From Candidatus Agrococcus pullicola (GTDB lineage: Bacteria; Actinomycetota; Actinomycetes; Actinomycetales; Microbacteriaceae): a DNA stretch of 6,354 nucleotides. This document shows, piece by piece, positions 1-5,949 of the stretch; the first letter of the stretch is position 1, and every line of letters starts with the position of its first letter. The notes beneath the pieces are model-generated. The model had not been told where the DNA came from. It was given only the letters and a program-made list of their open reading frames with translations, and made no database searches. The position numbers and the translations under genes are program-made. Location of the stretch: positions 1-6,354 of the forward strand of contig DXDC01000385.1 in NCBI GenBank assembly GCA_019115685.1. Reading direction: 5' to 3'.

Positions 1-723
1 TTGAACGCAGGATCCGTCGTCGGTCTTGTGGGCGAGTCCGGCTCGGGAAAGACGCAAACGGCCCTGGCAACGCTCGGTCTGCTTTCGGAGGGTGGGCGCA
101 TCACAGCTGGATCCATCGCGGTCGACGGCGAGGCGGTGACGAGCAAACAGCGATTGCGCATGCTCGGTGGCGAGATCGGGTACATTCCCCAGGAGCCGAT
201 GAGCAACCTCGATCCCGCGTTCACCATCGGGAACCAGCTGATCGAGCCGATTCGGCGCCATATGAAGGTCAGCAGGCGTGAAGCGTCGTCACACGCCACC
301 GCCCTCCTCGAACGCGTCGGGATCTCTCAGCCGGAACGTGTCATGGCGTCCTATCCACACCAGATCTCGGGTGGGATGGCGCAGCGCGTGCTGATCGCAG
401 GGGCTGTCTCCTGCGAGCCGCGAATGTTGATCGCCGACGAACCGACGACGGCGCTCGATGTCACGATTCAAGCGGAGATCCTCGATCTTCTGCGCGGCCT
501 GCAGCAGGAGCGCGGTATGGGGCTTCTGATCGTCACCCACGACTTCGGCGTCGTGGCAGACATCTGCGACGAGGTGTACGTCATGCAATGGGGCGCGATC
601 GTAGAACGTCAGACCGTGGAAGCTCTCTTCGAAGCGCCCCGACACGATTACACGCGGGCACTGCTCGGGGCATCGCTCGAGGGCGGCAAATCCCGCCGTC
701 AGCGCGAAAGGGAGGGCGTCTGA
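1..723 (+). CDS. ABC importer ATP-binding subunit, Dpp/Opp/Nik D-type (5' partial)
   Basis: This is one of two ATPase subunits that would power a peptide/nickel/opine-class ABC importer at the inner face of the membrane. In the visible 240 residues: Walker A GESGSGKT at 11-18, Q-loop IPQEP with Gln64, signature ISGGM at 122-126, Walker B LIADEP at 143-148 followed by the ALD D-loop at 151-153, and switch His180. All catalytic elements are present. Walker A normally lies about 40 residues in, so roughly 30 N-terminal residues are missing; the TTG at base 1 is almost certainly an internal codon. The C-terminus stops soon after the DYTRALL segment and lacks the long, cysteine-containing tail of classical DppD/OppD, so the full protein would be nearer NikD in length. 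The signature has Ala where relatives usually have Arg (SGGMAQRV). The stop overlaps the next start by one base (TGATG). The substrate is unknown; Opp/Dpp systems carry peptides and, in some organisms, oligosaccharides. Confidence 0.93.
   Translation: MNAGSVVGLVGESGSGKTQTALATLGLLSEGGRITAGSIAVDGEAVTSKQRLRMLGGEIGYIPQEPMSNLDPAFTIGNQLIEPIRRHMKVSRREASSHATALLERVGISQPERVMASYPHQISGGMAQRVLIAGAVSCEPRMLIADEPTTALDVTIQAEILDLLRGLQQERGMGLLIVTHDFGVVADICDEVYVMQWGAIVERQTVEALFEAPRHDYTRALLGASLEGGKSRRQREREGV
707..716 (+). promoter_or_regulatory. Shine-Dalgarno for the second ABC ATPase
   Basis: AAAGGGAGGG lies inside the end of the first ATPase gene. Its GGAGG core (711-715) is 7 nt from the ATG at 723. This supports 723 over the in-frame upstream ATG at 588, which would add 45 residues unlike the family. 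Confidence 0.75.
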
Positions 724-1568
724 TGACCCGCGATCTGCTGCGCGTCGACGACCTCGTCGTCGAATTTCCCGTCCGCGGCTGGCGGAAACCGCCGTTTCGC
801 GCCCTCAACGGTGTCTCCCTCGCCGTGGAACACGGCGAGACACTGGGGATCGTCGGTGAGTCGGGGTCGGGGAAGTCGACGCTCGGTCGCGCCGTGCTGG
901 GGCTGGCACCCATCACCGGCGGGACCATCATGTACGCCGGACGGAACATCGCCGACCTGACGCGACGGGAGCGGCGCAGCCTCAGCAGCGATATCCAGGT
1001 GGTGTTCCAGGATCCTTACACATCCTTGAACCCGTCGCTGACCGTCGGCGATATCCTCAGCGAGCCGCTCAAGCAAGCCGGTGTTGAGGGTGCCCGAGCG
1101 ACGAAGCGGATCACGGACCTTCTGGATCGCGTCGGTATGCCATCAGATGCCGCGGGGCGCCTCCCGAAGGAGTTCTCCGGCGGTCAGCGACAACGCATCG
1201 CGATCGCACGGGCGCTCGCGCTTGAACCGAAGCTGATCGTGTGCGACGAACCCGTGTCGGCCCTCGATCTCACCACCCAGCAGCGCGTCCTCGATCTGTT
1301 CATCGAGATCCAGGAGCGTACGGGCGTCGCCTACCTGTTCGTATCGCACGACCTCAGTGTGATCCGCCATATCAGTCATCGCGTGGCCGTCGTGTACCGC
1401 GGTGAGATCGTCGAACAGGGTGATGTCGACAAAGTGACGACGGAACCGGACCATCCGTACACACAGCGCCTCCTGCTGGCGTCCCCCGTCCCGAATCCTG
1501 CCGCGCAAGCGAAGCGGCGTGCGGAGCGTCACGCATTCGTGATGTCACAAGAAGAGGAGCACTCATGA
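723..1568 (+). CDS. ABC importer ATP-binding subunit, Dpp/Opp/Nik F-type
   Basis: This is the second ATPase of the same importer and would pair with the upstream subunit as an asymmetric ATPase dimer. From the ATG at 723 it is 281 residues: Walker A GESGSGKST at 45-53, Gln96 in VVFQDP, signature FSGGQ at 151-155, Walker B LIVCDEP at 171-177 with the SALD D-loop at 179-182, and switch His209. The DHPYTQRLLLASP segment at 243-255 marks the start of the C-terminal oligopeptide-transporter region, which is short here. The phrase SLNPSLTVG after the Q-loop is typical of the DppF/OppF branch. The charged tail (residues 264-281) is low in complexity. The stop TGA overlaps the next ATG by 4 nt (ATGA), implying translational coupling. 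DppF/OppF-like is most likely; NikE-like cannot be excluded from length alone. Confidence 0.95.
   Translation: MTRDLLRVDDLVVEFPVRGWRKPPFRALNGVSLAVEHGETLGIVGESGSGKSTLGRAVLGLAPITGGTIMYAGRNIADLTRRERRSLSSDIQVVFQDPYTSLNPSLTVGDILSEPLKQAGVEGARATKRITDLLDRVGMPSDAAGRLPKEFSGGQRQRIAIARALALEPKLIVCDEPVSALDLTTQQRVLDLFIEIQERTGVAYLFVSHDLSVIRHISHRVAVVYRGEIVEQGDVDKVTTEPDHPYTQRLLLASPVPNPAAQAKRRAERHAFVMSQEEEHS
1554..1559 (+). promoter_or_regulatory. Shine-Dalgarno for the serine hydrolase
   Basis: GAGGAG lies 5 nt before the ATG at 1565 and 8 nt before a second in-frame ATG at 1568. Spacing slightly favours 1568, which would remove one Met. Both starts overlap the previous stop, so the choice does not alter the reading of the protein. 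Confidence 0.65.
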
Positions 1569-2698
1569 TGGCGACCCACGATGGCACGCTGAAGGGCACC
1601 GCCGACGAGCGGCTCGCGCATATCGTCGAGCGGTTCGAAGGCCATCTCGCAGCGGATCCGAACCTGTCGTTTCAGATGGCCGCTTACGTCGCTGGCCGCC
1701 TCGTGCTCGACGTGCATGGTGGCCCGGACATGGCAGCCGACTCGCTCACCGTGCCGTACTCGACGTCGAAGAACACGGCGGGTCTCGTGATCGGATTGCT
1801 CGTTCAGCGGGGTCTTCTGGATCTTGACGCGCGCGTCGCCGAATGGTGGCCGGAGTTCGCGACCCATGGCAAAGAGCATGTCACCGGGCGTCAGCTTTTC
1901 TCGCACCAGGCGGGACTCCCCGACACCGAGCCCAACCTCTCGTGGGACGAACTGCTCGACAATCACCGCGGCGCCGATCGGCTTGCAGAGTCGCGACCGT
2001 ACTGGCGTCCGGGATCAGCATTCGGGTATCACGCGATCACCATCGGCAACCTCGTCGACGCTGCTGTGCAGCGCACCGACGGCCGGACGATCCACGAGTT
2101 CTACGAGGCAGAGCTGCGGCGACCCACGAGCGCGGACTTCTATCTCGGCCTGCCGCGCGAGCTGGACGATCGTCTCGTGCCGCTGCAGCCGATCATCCCG
2201 CCGCTGGGCGAGCGTCCCCCGTCGCAGGGCCACTTTCCGTTGCGTGATGCCGCCTTCGGTGCGCGCCCCGGGGAGCACGTGGACCTCGCGGGATCCGAGA
2301 GGTCGTATCGATTCGGGCATCCGGCCGGATCCGCTACGACGACCGCGCGTGGCGTCGCAACGTTGCTCGCCGGGGCAGTGACGGGGATCGACGGCGCGGC
2401 TCCGATTCTCGACGCCGACACCGTTTCAATCATTGGTGAGCAGCAGGTACGTGGTTTCGATGAAGTGCTCGGACAGCAGGACCGTGCGCATTCGATCATC
2501 TTCCAGAAACCAAGCCAGCAACTCGCATTCGGCAGCTCTCGGAGCTTCGGTCACGATGGCGCGATGGGCGCCCTCGGATGTGTCGACCCCGTCACCGGCG
2601 TTGCGTTCGGATACACGATCGTGCGCGGGCCCTGGCCGGGCGGCGCGGATCCGCGTGCCGTACGTGCCGCGCGTGAGATCGGGGAGGCGGGCCTGTGA
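1565..2698 (+). CDS. Serine hydrolase, beta-lactamase/EstB fold
   Basis: A 377-residue member of the serine beta-lactamase-like family, which includes class C beta-lactamases, family VIII esterases such as EstB, and D-aminopeptidases. Motif 1 is SxxK as S66-T-S-K69; S66 is the predicted nucleophile and K69 the general base. The HVTGRQLFSHQAGLP stretch (105-119) is the family's usual region after motif 1. Motif 2 is a YxN-type site at Y155-H156-A157 after PGSAFGY, with Asn replaced. Motif 3 (KTG-like) is H330-D331-G332 in FGHDGAMG. The His form of motif 3 and the lack of Asn in motif 2 favour an esterase or peptidase over a true beta-lactamase. No signal peptide or membrane segment is visible, so it should act in the cytoplasm, probably on a compound brought in by the importer encoded just upstream. 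It overlaps both neighbours by 4 nt. The exact substrate is not recognisable. Confidence 0.9.
   Translation: MMATHDGTLKGTADERLAHIVERFEGHLAADPNLSFQMAAYVAGRLVLDVHGGPDMAADSLTVPYSTSKNTAGLVIGLLVQRGLLDLDARVAEWWPEFATHGKEHVTGRQLFSHQAGLPDTEPNLSWDELLDNHRGADRLAESRPYWRPGSAFGYHAITIGNLVDAAVQRTDGRTIHEFYEAELRRPTSADFYLGLPRELDDRLVPLQPIIPPLGERPPSQGHFPLRDAAFGARPGEHVDLAGSERSYRFGHPAGSATTTARGVATLLAGAVTGIDGAAPILDADTVSIIGEQQVRGFDEVLGQQDRAHSIIFQKPSQQLAFGSSRSFGHDGAMGALGCVDPVTGVAFGYTIVRGPWPGGADPRAVRAAREIGEAGL
2681..2687 (+). promoter_or_regulatory. Shine-Dalgarno for the Sde182-family gene
   Basis: GGGGAGG lies 7 nt before the GTG at 2695. The strong, well-spaced site decides for this GTG, which overlaps the hydrolase stop as GTGA. 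Confidence 0.75.
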
Positions 2699-4125
2699 GC
2701 ACCCACTCTCGCCGGGCGAAGCCACGCATCATCGTGACGACGGATCCGGAGCTCGATGACCTCAATTCGATGCTGCGGCTGGTGCTCTACAGCAACGAGA
2801 TCGACATCGCGGCGCTCGTGTACTCGGCGAGCCAGTTCCATTACTCAGGCGACACGGCGAATGGGGTCGCCCCCTATCGATGGCCGGACCCTGGCGACAG
2901 GATGCACATCGACATTGCGGTCGATGCGTATGAGAAGGCATACGACAACCTGGTACGCCACGACGCGCGCTATCCGCTCCCCGCGGACCTACGGAAGCTT
3001 GTCGCGGTCGGGAACGTGAAGAACGTCGGTGACATGAGCGAGCCGACACCGGGATCGGATCTGGTGCGAGACGTGCTGCTCGGCGACGCGCCCGGTCAGG
3101 TTTTCGCGCAGGCGTGGGGCGGCACGAACACGATCGCACGCGCGCTCCTGTCGATCGAGGAGGAGTTCCGCGGCACCGAACGGTGGGACGAGATATACGC
3201 CCTCATCACGAGTCGCACGGTCATCACGGCGTTCGCCGAGCAGGACAACACCTTCGCCGAGTACATTCGGCCACGATGGCCCGACCTGGAGTTCCGGGAC
3301 GTCGCGACGATGGCGTGGGGGTACTTCGCCTCGTCGGTCGTGTCGGAAGAGGACGCCGTCTACCTGTCTCCGGCATGGATGCGCGAGAACGTCACGACTG
3401 TCGGACCGATCGGCGCGGAATATCGCGTCTGGGGCGATGGCAAGCAGATGGCCGACGGCTTCGATGAAGGCGACTACTTCGGGCTCGCGAACCCGACGAA
3501 GGAGGACCTCGAGGCGCAGGGGTATACCGTGTGGTGCCCGATTCAGCCTGCCGGATCCTGGATCTCCGAGGGCGACACCTCGACCTTCGCGCTGCACATC
3601 GACAACGGCCTGCGAAACTGGGAGCACCCGTCGTTCGGCGGGTGGGGCGGACGTCAAGAGCGCGACCCCGACGACCCGCACCGCTGGCGCAGCGTCGGCG
3701 ACACCGGACTGGGGCTCGCCGGACCGATCACCGACCGAGGCGAGGTAGGGCAGTGGTTCGGGGCGTATCAGCGGGATCTCGCCGCACGCCTGCGGTGGTC
3801 GGTGACGCCGGACTATGCCGGTGCCAACCACGCGCCGCGAGTGGACCCCGGCGGGCCGGTGGACCGAGCGGTCTCGGCCGGTGAACGCGTCGAGCTGGCG
3901 TTCACGGTGACCGACCCCGACGGCGATGAGGTGCGGATCCGCGCGTACGTCGACGAGAACGCGTCGACCGCGCGCGCCCGCGTCGAACTTTCCGAGTCCG
4001 GTGCGTTGGTGACGATCGACGACGACGCCAGAACAGGATCCGTGACCCATGTGATCATCGAGGCGACCGATTCGGGCGAGCCGATGCTGACGGGATACGC
4101 GCGCTTCGTGCTCACCGTGGCGTGA
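2695..4125 (+). CDS. Sde182-family (DUF1593) nucleoside-hydrolase-like protein
   Basis: A 476-residue protein of the family named after Saccharophagus degradans Sde182: an N-terminal nucleoside-hydrolase-like domain (about 10-300) and a C-terminal beta-sandwich domain (about 376-475, with TVTDPDGDEVRIRAYVD). The N-terminus reads RIIVTTDPELDDLNS; D17, D21 and D22 align with the three Asp of the DxxxDD calcium/ribose motif of nucleoside hydrolases. Other family-like stretches are YSASQFHY (43-50), VGNVKNVGDM (105-114), TPGSDL (118-123), QAWGGTNTIARAL (139-151), and SEGDTSTFALHIDNGL (291-306). Family members are often exported, but no signal peptide is visible here: the Asp motif begins only 17 residues from the GTG start. 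A cytoplasmic role processing an imported glycoside is therefore inferred. The biochemical activity of the family is poorly defined, so a true nucleoside hydrolase reaction is not claimed. It is the last gene of the plus-strand operon in view. Confidence 0.9.
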   Translation: MSTHSRRAKPRIIVTTDPELDDLNSMLRLVLYSNEIDIAALVYSASQFHYSGDTANGVAPYRWPDPGDRMHIDIAVDAYEKAYDNLVRHDARYPLPADLRKLVAVGNVKNVGDMSEPTPGSDLVRDVLLGDAPGQVFAQAWGGTNTIARALLSIEEEFRGTERWDEIYALITSRTVITAFAEQDNTFAEYIRPRWPDLEFRDVATMAWGYFASSVVSEEDAVYLSPAWMRENVTTVGPIGAEYRVWGDGKQMADGFDEGDYFGLANPTKEDLEAQGYTVWCPIQPAGSWISEGDTSTFALHIDNGLRNWEHPSFGGWGGRQERDPDDPHRWRSVGDTGLGLAGPITDRGEVGQWFGAYQRDLAARLRWSVTPDYAGANHAPRVDPGGPVDRAVSAGERVELAFTVTDPDGDEVRIRAYVDENASTARARVELSESGALVTIDDDARTGSVTHVIIEATDSGEPMLTGYARFVLTVA

Positions 4126-4199
4126 GCCGCGACGTTCAGCGAGCAACCCCCCGAACATCCTCGCTTCCGTGCCGACGCCGCGCCGGACGGCCAGCGCAG
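4126..4199. other. Convergent intergenic junction
   Basis: Seventy-four bases separate the stops of two genes that face each other. The only pairing seen is a 6-bp inverted repeat, AGCGAG (4138-4143) with CTCGCT (4160-4165), around a 16-nt loop and without a T-run. It is too weak to call a terminator. The junction marks the change from the uptake operon to the thiol-redox module. Confidence 0.4.
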
Positions 4200-5036
4200 C
4201 TAGTCCGATGCCGTTGCCGCGCTCGCGCGCTCGCGTCGCCGCCGACGGCGCACGAGAAGCCAGGCGCTGCCGGTGATGAGCACGACGACGGCGGCGACGA
4301 TCCAGTCCGGCACGCCGCCGGTCGCCTGATACGCCCAGCCCTCGATCTCGACCTGCGTCGACGCGTCGAGCAGGCCGCCGAGGGAGGATGTGCCGCTCGT
4401 GACGATCAGCAGGACGCCGAGCGCAATGGTGAGGGTGCCGCCGATGATGCCCGTCCACGTGTTGCGCCAGCGGCCGATGCGCACTTCGCGTGGCCGGATC
4501 AGACGGCGAACGAACGGCAGCCTGCCCCAGACGAACGCGAGGACCAGCAGCGGCAGGGTCATGCCCGCGGCGAACAGGAGCAGGGTCAGCCCGCCGTACA
4601 GCGCGCTGCCCGTCACCGCGGCCACGGTGAGGACCGCGCCCAGCAGCGGGCCCGCGCAGACGCCGGCGAGTCCGTACACCGTGCCGAGCGCGTAGACCGA
4701 CACGGGTGAGGTGCTCTCCGCGGATCCCTGGCCGCCGCGGAGGAACGGCAGCGGAACGTTGAGCAGCATGAGCGCGCCGAGCAGGATCACGATGGCCGCC
4801 GCCACGGTCACGAGGGTGAAGCGGTGCTGATTGACGAATGACCCCAGCGTTCCGGCGAGCACGCCGAGCGGGAGCAGGGTCGTGATGAGACCGAGGTAGA
4901 AGACCCCGGTGCGCGCGAGCAGCTTCGCCGTGTCCGAGAAAGCGTAGGAGAAGAATGCGGGCAGCAGCATCACCGAGCAGGGGCTGAGCAGCGTGAGCAG
5001 CCCGCCGATGAAGGCGCCGAGGAAGCCGATGGTCAC
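4200..5036 (-). CDS. CcdA/DsbD-type membrane thiol-disulfide electron carrier
   Basis: A 278-residue polytopic membrane protein of the CcdA family, which passes reducing equivalents from cytoplasmic thioredoxin across the membrane to extracytoplasmic thiol proteins. Two single cysteines sit where the family keeps its redox pair: C20 in LLSPCSVMLLPAF and C127 in GLAGVCAGPLLGAVL. Hydrophobic segments lie near 4-30, 43-65, 74-94, 115-140, 146-168, 196-213 and 244-262. The last is extra compared with the six-helix CcdA core and is followed by an Arg-rich stretch (RRRRRR, 263-268) and a short tail. The start is GTG at 5036, 3 nt after the stop of the DsbA-like gene. No good Shine-Dalgarno is visible, so translation is probably coupled. 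Its likely client is the DsbA-like protein just upstream. No cytochrome c maturation genes are in view, so a general or dedicated thiol-reducing role is inferred. Confidence 0.9.
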   Translation of the reverse strand: MTIGFLGAFIGGLLTLLSPCSVMLLPAFFSYAFSDTAKLLARTGVFYLGLITTLLPLGVLAGTLGSFVNQHRFTLVTVAAAIVILLGALMLLNVPLPFLRGGQGSAESTSPVSVYALGTVYGLAGVCAGPLLGAVLTVAAVTGSALYGGLTLLLFAAGMTLPLLVLAFVWGRLPFVRRLIRPREVRIGRWRNTWTGIIGGTLTIALGVLLIVTSGTSSLGGLLDASTQVEIEGWAYQATGGVPDWIVAAVVVLITGSAWLLVRRRRRRERASAATASD

Positions 5037-5039
5037 GAC

Positions 5040-5828
5040 TCAGCCCACTTTCGAGACTGCCTGGTCCAGGTAGTCGCGGAAGACGTCCACGGGCTGGGCG
5101 CCGGACAGCGCGACGTCGCCGGCCAGGAAGAACGGCACCGCGTTGACGCCGACCTGCTGTGCGTATTCGGTGCTCTGCTCGGCGGCGGTGCGTACCTCCG
5201 GGTCGTCCAGGTCCGCCGTGAACTGATCGATGTCCGGCACGCCGGCCTCCTCCGCGAAGCCGATCAGCTTCTCGCGCGGCAGATCGGGATGCCCTCGGTC
5301 GGGCGCGGCCGCATAGGCGACGTCGAGGAACTCGAAGAAGCGGTCCTGCTTGCCCGCCGCGCGTGCGGCGATCTGGCCATCGACTGACTGGTCGCCGAAG
5401 AACGCGACGTCGACGACCTCGAAGCGGACGAGGCCGGCGTCGACGTACTCCTCGACGATGGTGGGGAATGTGTCTTGACTGAAGGAAGCGCAGAACGGGC
5501 ACCGCAAGTCCGTCCATTCGATCAGCACCACGGGTGCGTCGACATCGCCCATGGCCATCGGGTCGTCGGGATCACGTCGGACGAGCGGCGAGTCCATGGG
5601 GTGCTCGCCGGTGCCGGCCGACGGGTGTTCGCTCGGTTCCGACGCGTCCTGCGTCGGCGGCGGTGTCTCTGACGCCGGGGGCGTCGGAGACACCGGCGTC
5701 GCGGAGTTCGAGGAGTTCATCGTCAGCTGAGCCACGACGATGATGACGATGAACGCAGCGACGAGCCCCGCGATCAGGATCAGCGTGCGCGTGCGGCGCG
5801 GACGGGACACGGGGCCCTGTGGGGTCAT
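5040..5828 (-). CDS. Membrane-anchored DsbA-like thioredoxin-fold protein
   Basis: A 262-residue extracytoplasmic thiol-disulfide protein. Residues 1-14 are basic, 15-34 form one hydrophobic anchor, and about 40-80 are a Pro/Ser/Thr/Glu-rich linker. The catalytic domain begins near 85. The active site is C110-P-F-C113 in EWTDLRCPFCASF, and the cis-proline is P232 in GVNAVPFFLAGD. The helical insert between them has DsbA/FrnE-type features (FFEFLDVAYAA; EEAGVPDIDQF). The ATG at 5828 was chosen because GGAGAAG lies 8 nt upstream and the basic-then-hydrophobic leader follows at once. The longer in-frame start at 5951 would translate the operator region and overlap the divergent gene start. Cleavage of the leader is unlikely because no clear signal peptidase site follows the helix. 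It could oxidise, isomerise or reduce clients; the adjacent CcdA-type gene favours a reductive partner role. Confidence 0.92.
   Translation of the reverse strand: MTPQGPVSRPRRTRTLILIAGLVAAFIVIIVVAQLTMNSSNSATPVSPTPPASETPPPTQDASEPSEHPSAGTGEHPMDSPLVRRDPDDPMAMGDVDAPVVLIEWTDLRCPFCASFSQDTFPTIVEEYVDAGLVRFEVVDVAFFGDQSVDGQIAARAAGKQDRFFEFLDVAYAAAPDRGHPDLPREKLIGFAEEAGVPDIDQFTADLDDPEVRTAAEQSTEYAQQVGVNAVPFFLAGDVALSGAQPVDVFRDYLDQAVSKVG
5661..5695 (-). repeat. Strong inverted repeat inside the DsbA-like linker coding region
   Basis: Bases 5661-5676 pair with 5680-5695 around a 3-nt loop (GGG on the plus strand). The stem is 16 bp with a single G-T pair (5670/5686) on the plus strand. After one mismatch (5660/5696) about five further pairs can form (5655-5659 with 5697-5701). 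It encodes part of the Pro/Thr-rich linker (around residues 44-56). No T-run follows, so it is not a standard terminator. Confidence 0.75.
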
Positions 5829-5836
5829 GCGGACTT

Positions 5837-5843
5837 CTTCTCC
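5837..5843 (-). promoter_or_regulatory. Shine-Dalgarno for the DsbA-like gene
   Basis: On the minus strand the sequence reads GGAGAAG, 8 nt before the ATG at 5828. It fixes the start of the DsbA-like protein at 5828. Confidence 0.75.
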
Positions 5844-5909
5844 AGGGTCGGGATCGGAGTCGTGCGAGCGCCGGGCTGCGCGACCGACGCGTGGTGCGGT
5901 CTGATTAAT

Positions 5910-5943
5910 TACTATGCACGATAGTAATCTATCTGGCATAGTA
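5910..5943. promoter_or_regulatory. Candidate operator: 34-bp palindrome, two abutting 17-bp dyads
   Basis: Outer arms TACTATGC (5910-5917) and GCATAGTA (5936-5943) are exact inverted repeats. Inner arms GATAG (5920-5924) and CTATC (5929-5933) share the same centre, with two mismatched pairs between the arm sets. It also reads as two adjacent 17-bp sites: TACTATGCACGATAGTA (5910-5926), with perfect 6-bp arms and a 5-bp spacer, and 5927-5943, with one degenerate arm (ATCTAT) and one exact arm (ATAGTA). Its place between divergent genes and over a possible -10 suits repressor binding. The regulator is not in the window and its family cannot be named. Confidence 0.7.
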
Positions 5944-5949
5944 GACCCC

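Larger units (their letters stand above)
5829..5949. promoter_or_regulatory. Divergent promoter region of the thiol-redox genes
   Basis: This 121-bp gap lies between divergent starts (5828 minus, 5950 plus). It holds a distinctly AT-rich core (about 5902-5943) in otherwise GC-rich DNA, as expected for back-to-back promoters. For the plus-strand gene, CATAGT at 5937-5942 could be a -10 element placing transcription start at or next to the ATG. No good -35 hexamer was found on either strand, so exact promoters are not assigned. Confidence 0.6.

Noticed and set aside
1..3. TTG at the window edge as a real start
   Set aside because: Walker A would begin at residue 11, leaving out the first beta strands of the ATPase domain. 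The gene is cut by the window.
588..722. Longer N-terminus for the second ABC ATPase (start at 588)
   Set aside because: It would overlap the first ATPase by 136 nt and add Arg-rich residues unlike the family. The ATG at 723 has a strong Shine-Dalgarno.
1565..2698. Antibiotic-resistance beta-lactamase
   Set aside because: There is no export signal, motifs 2 and 3 differ from true lactamases, and the operon context is uptake and catabolism.
4138..4165. Intrinsic terminator between the convergent genes
   Set aside because: The stem is only 6 bp around a 16-nt loop, with no T-run on either side.
4122..4709. Plus-strand frame of 195 codons after the Sde182-family gene
   Set aside because: It is antisense to the CcdA-type gene, has no ribosome site of its own beyond overlap with the previous stop, and encodes an Arg/Ala/Gln-rich product without domains.
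2989..5517. Minus-strand open frame of 842 codons
   Set aside because: It lies antisense to most of the Sde182-family gene and out of frame with the CcdA and DsbA-like genes. Its product is Arg/Pro-rich with no recognisable domain, as expected for a shadow frame in GC-rich DNA.
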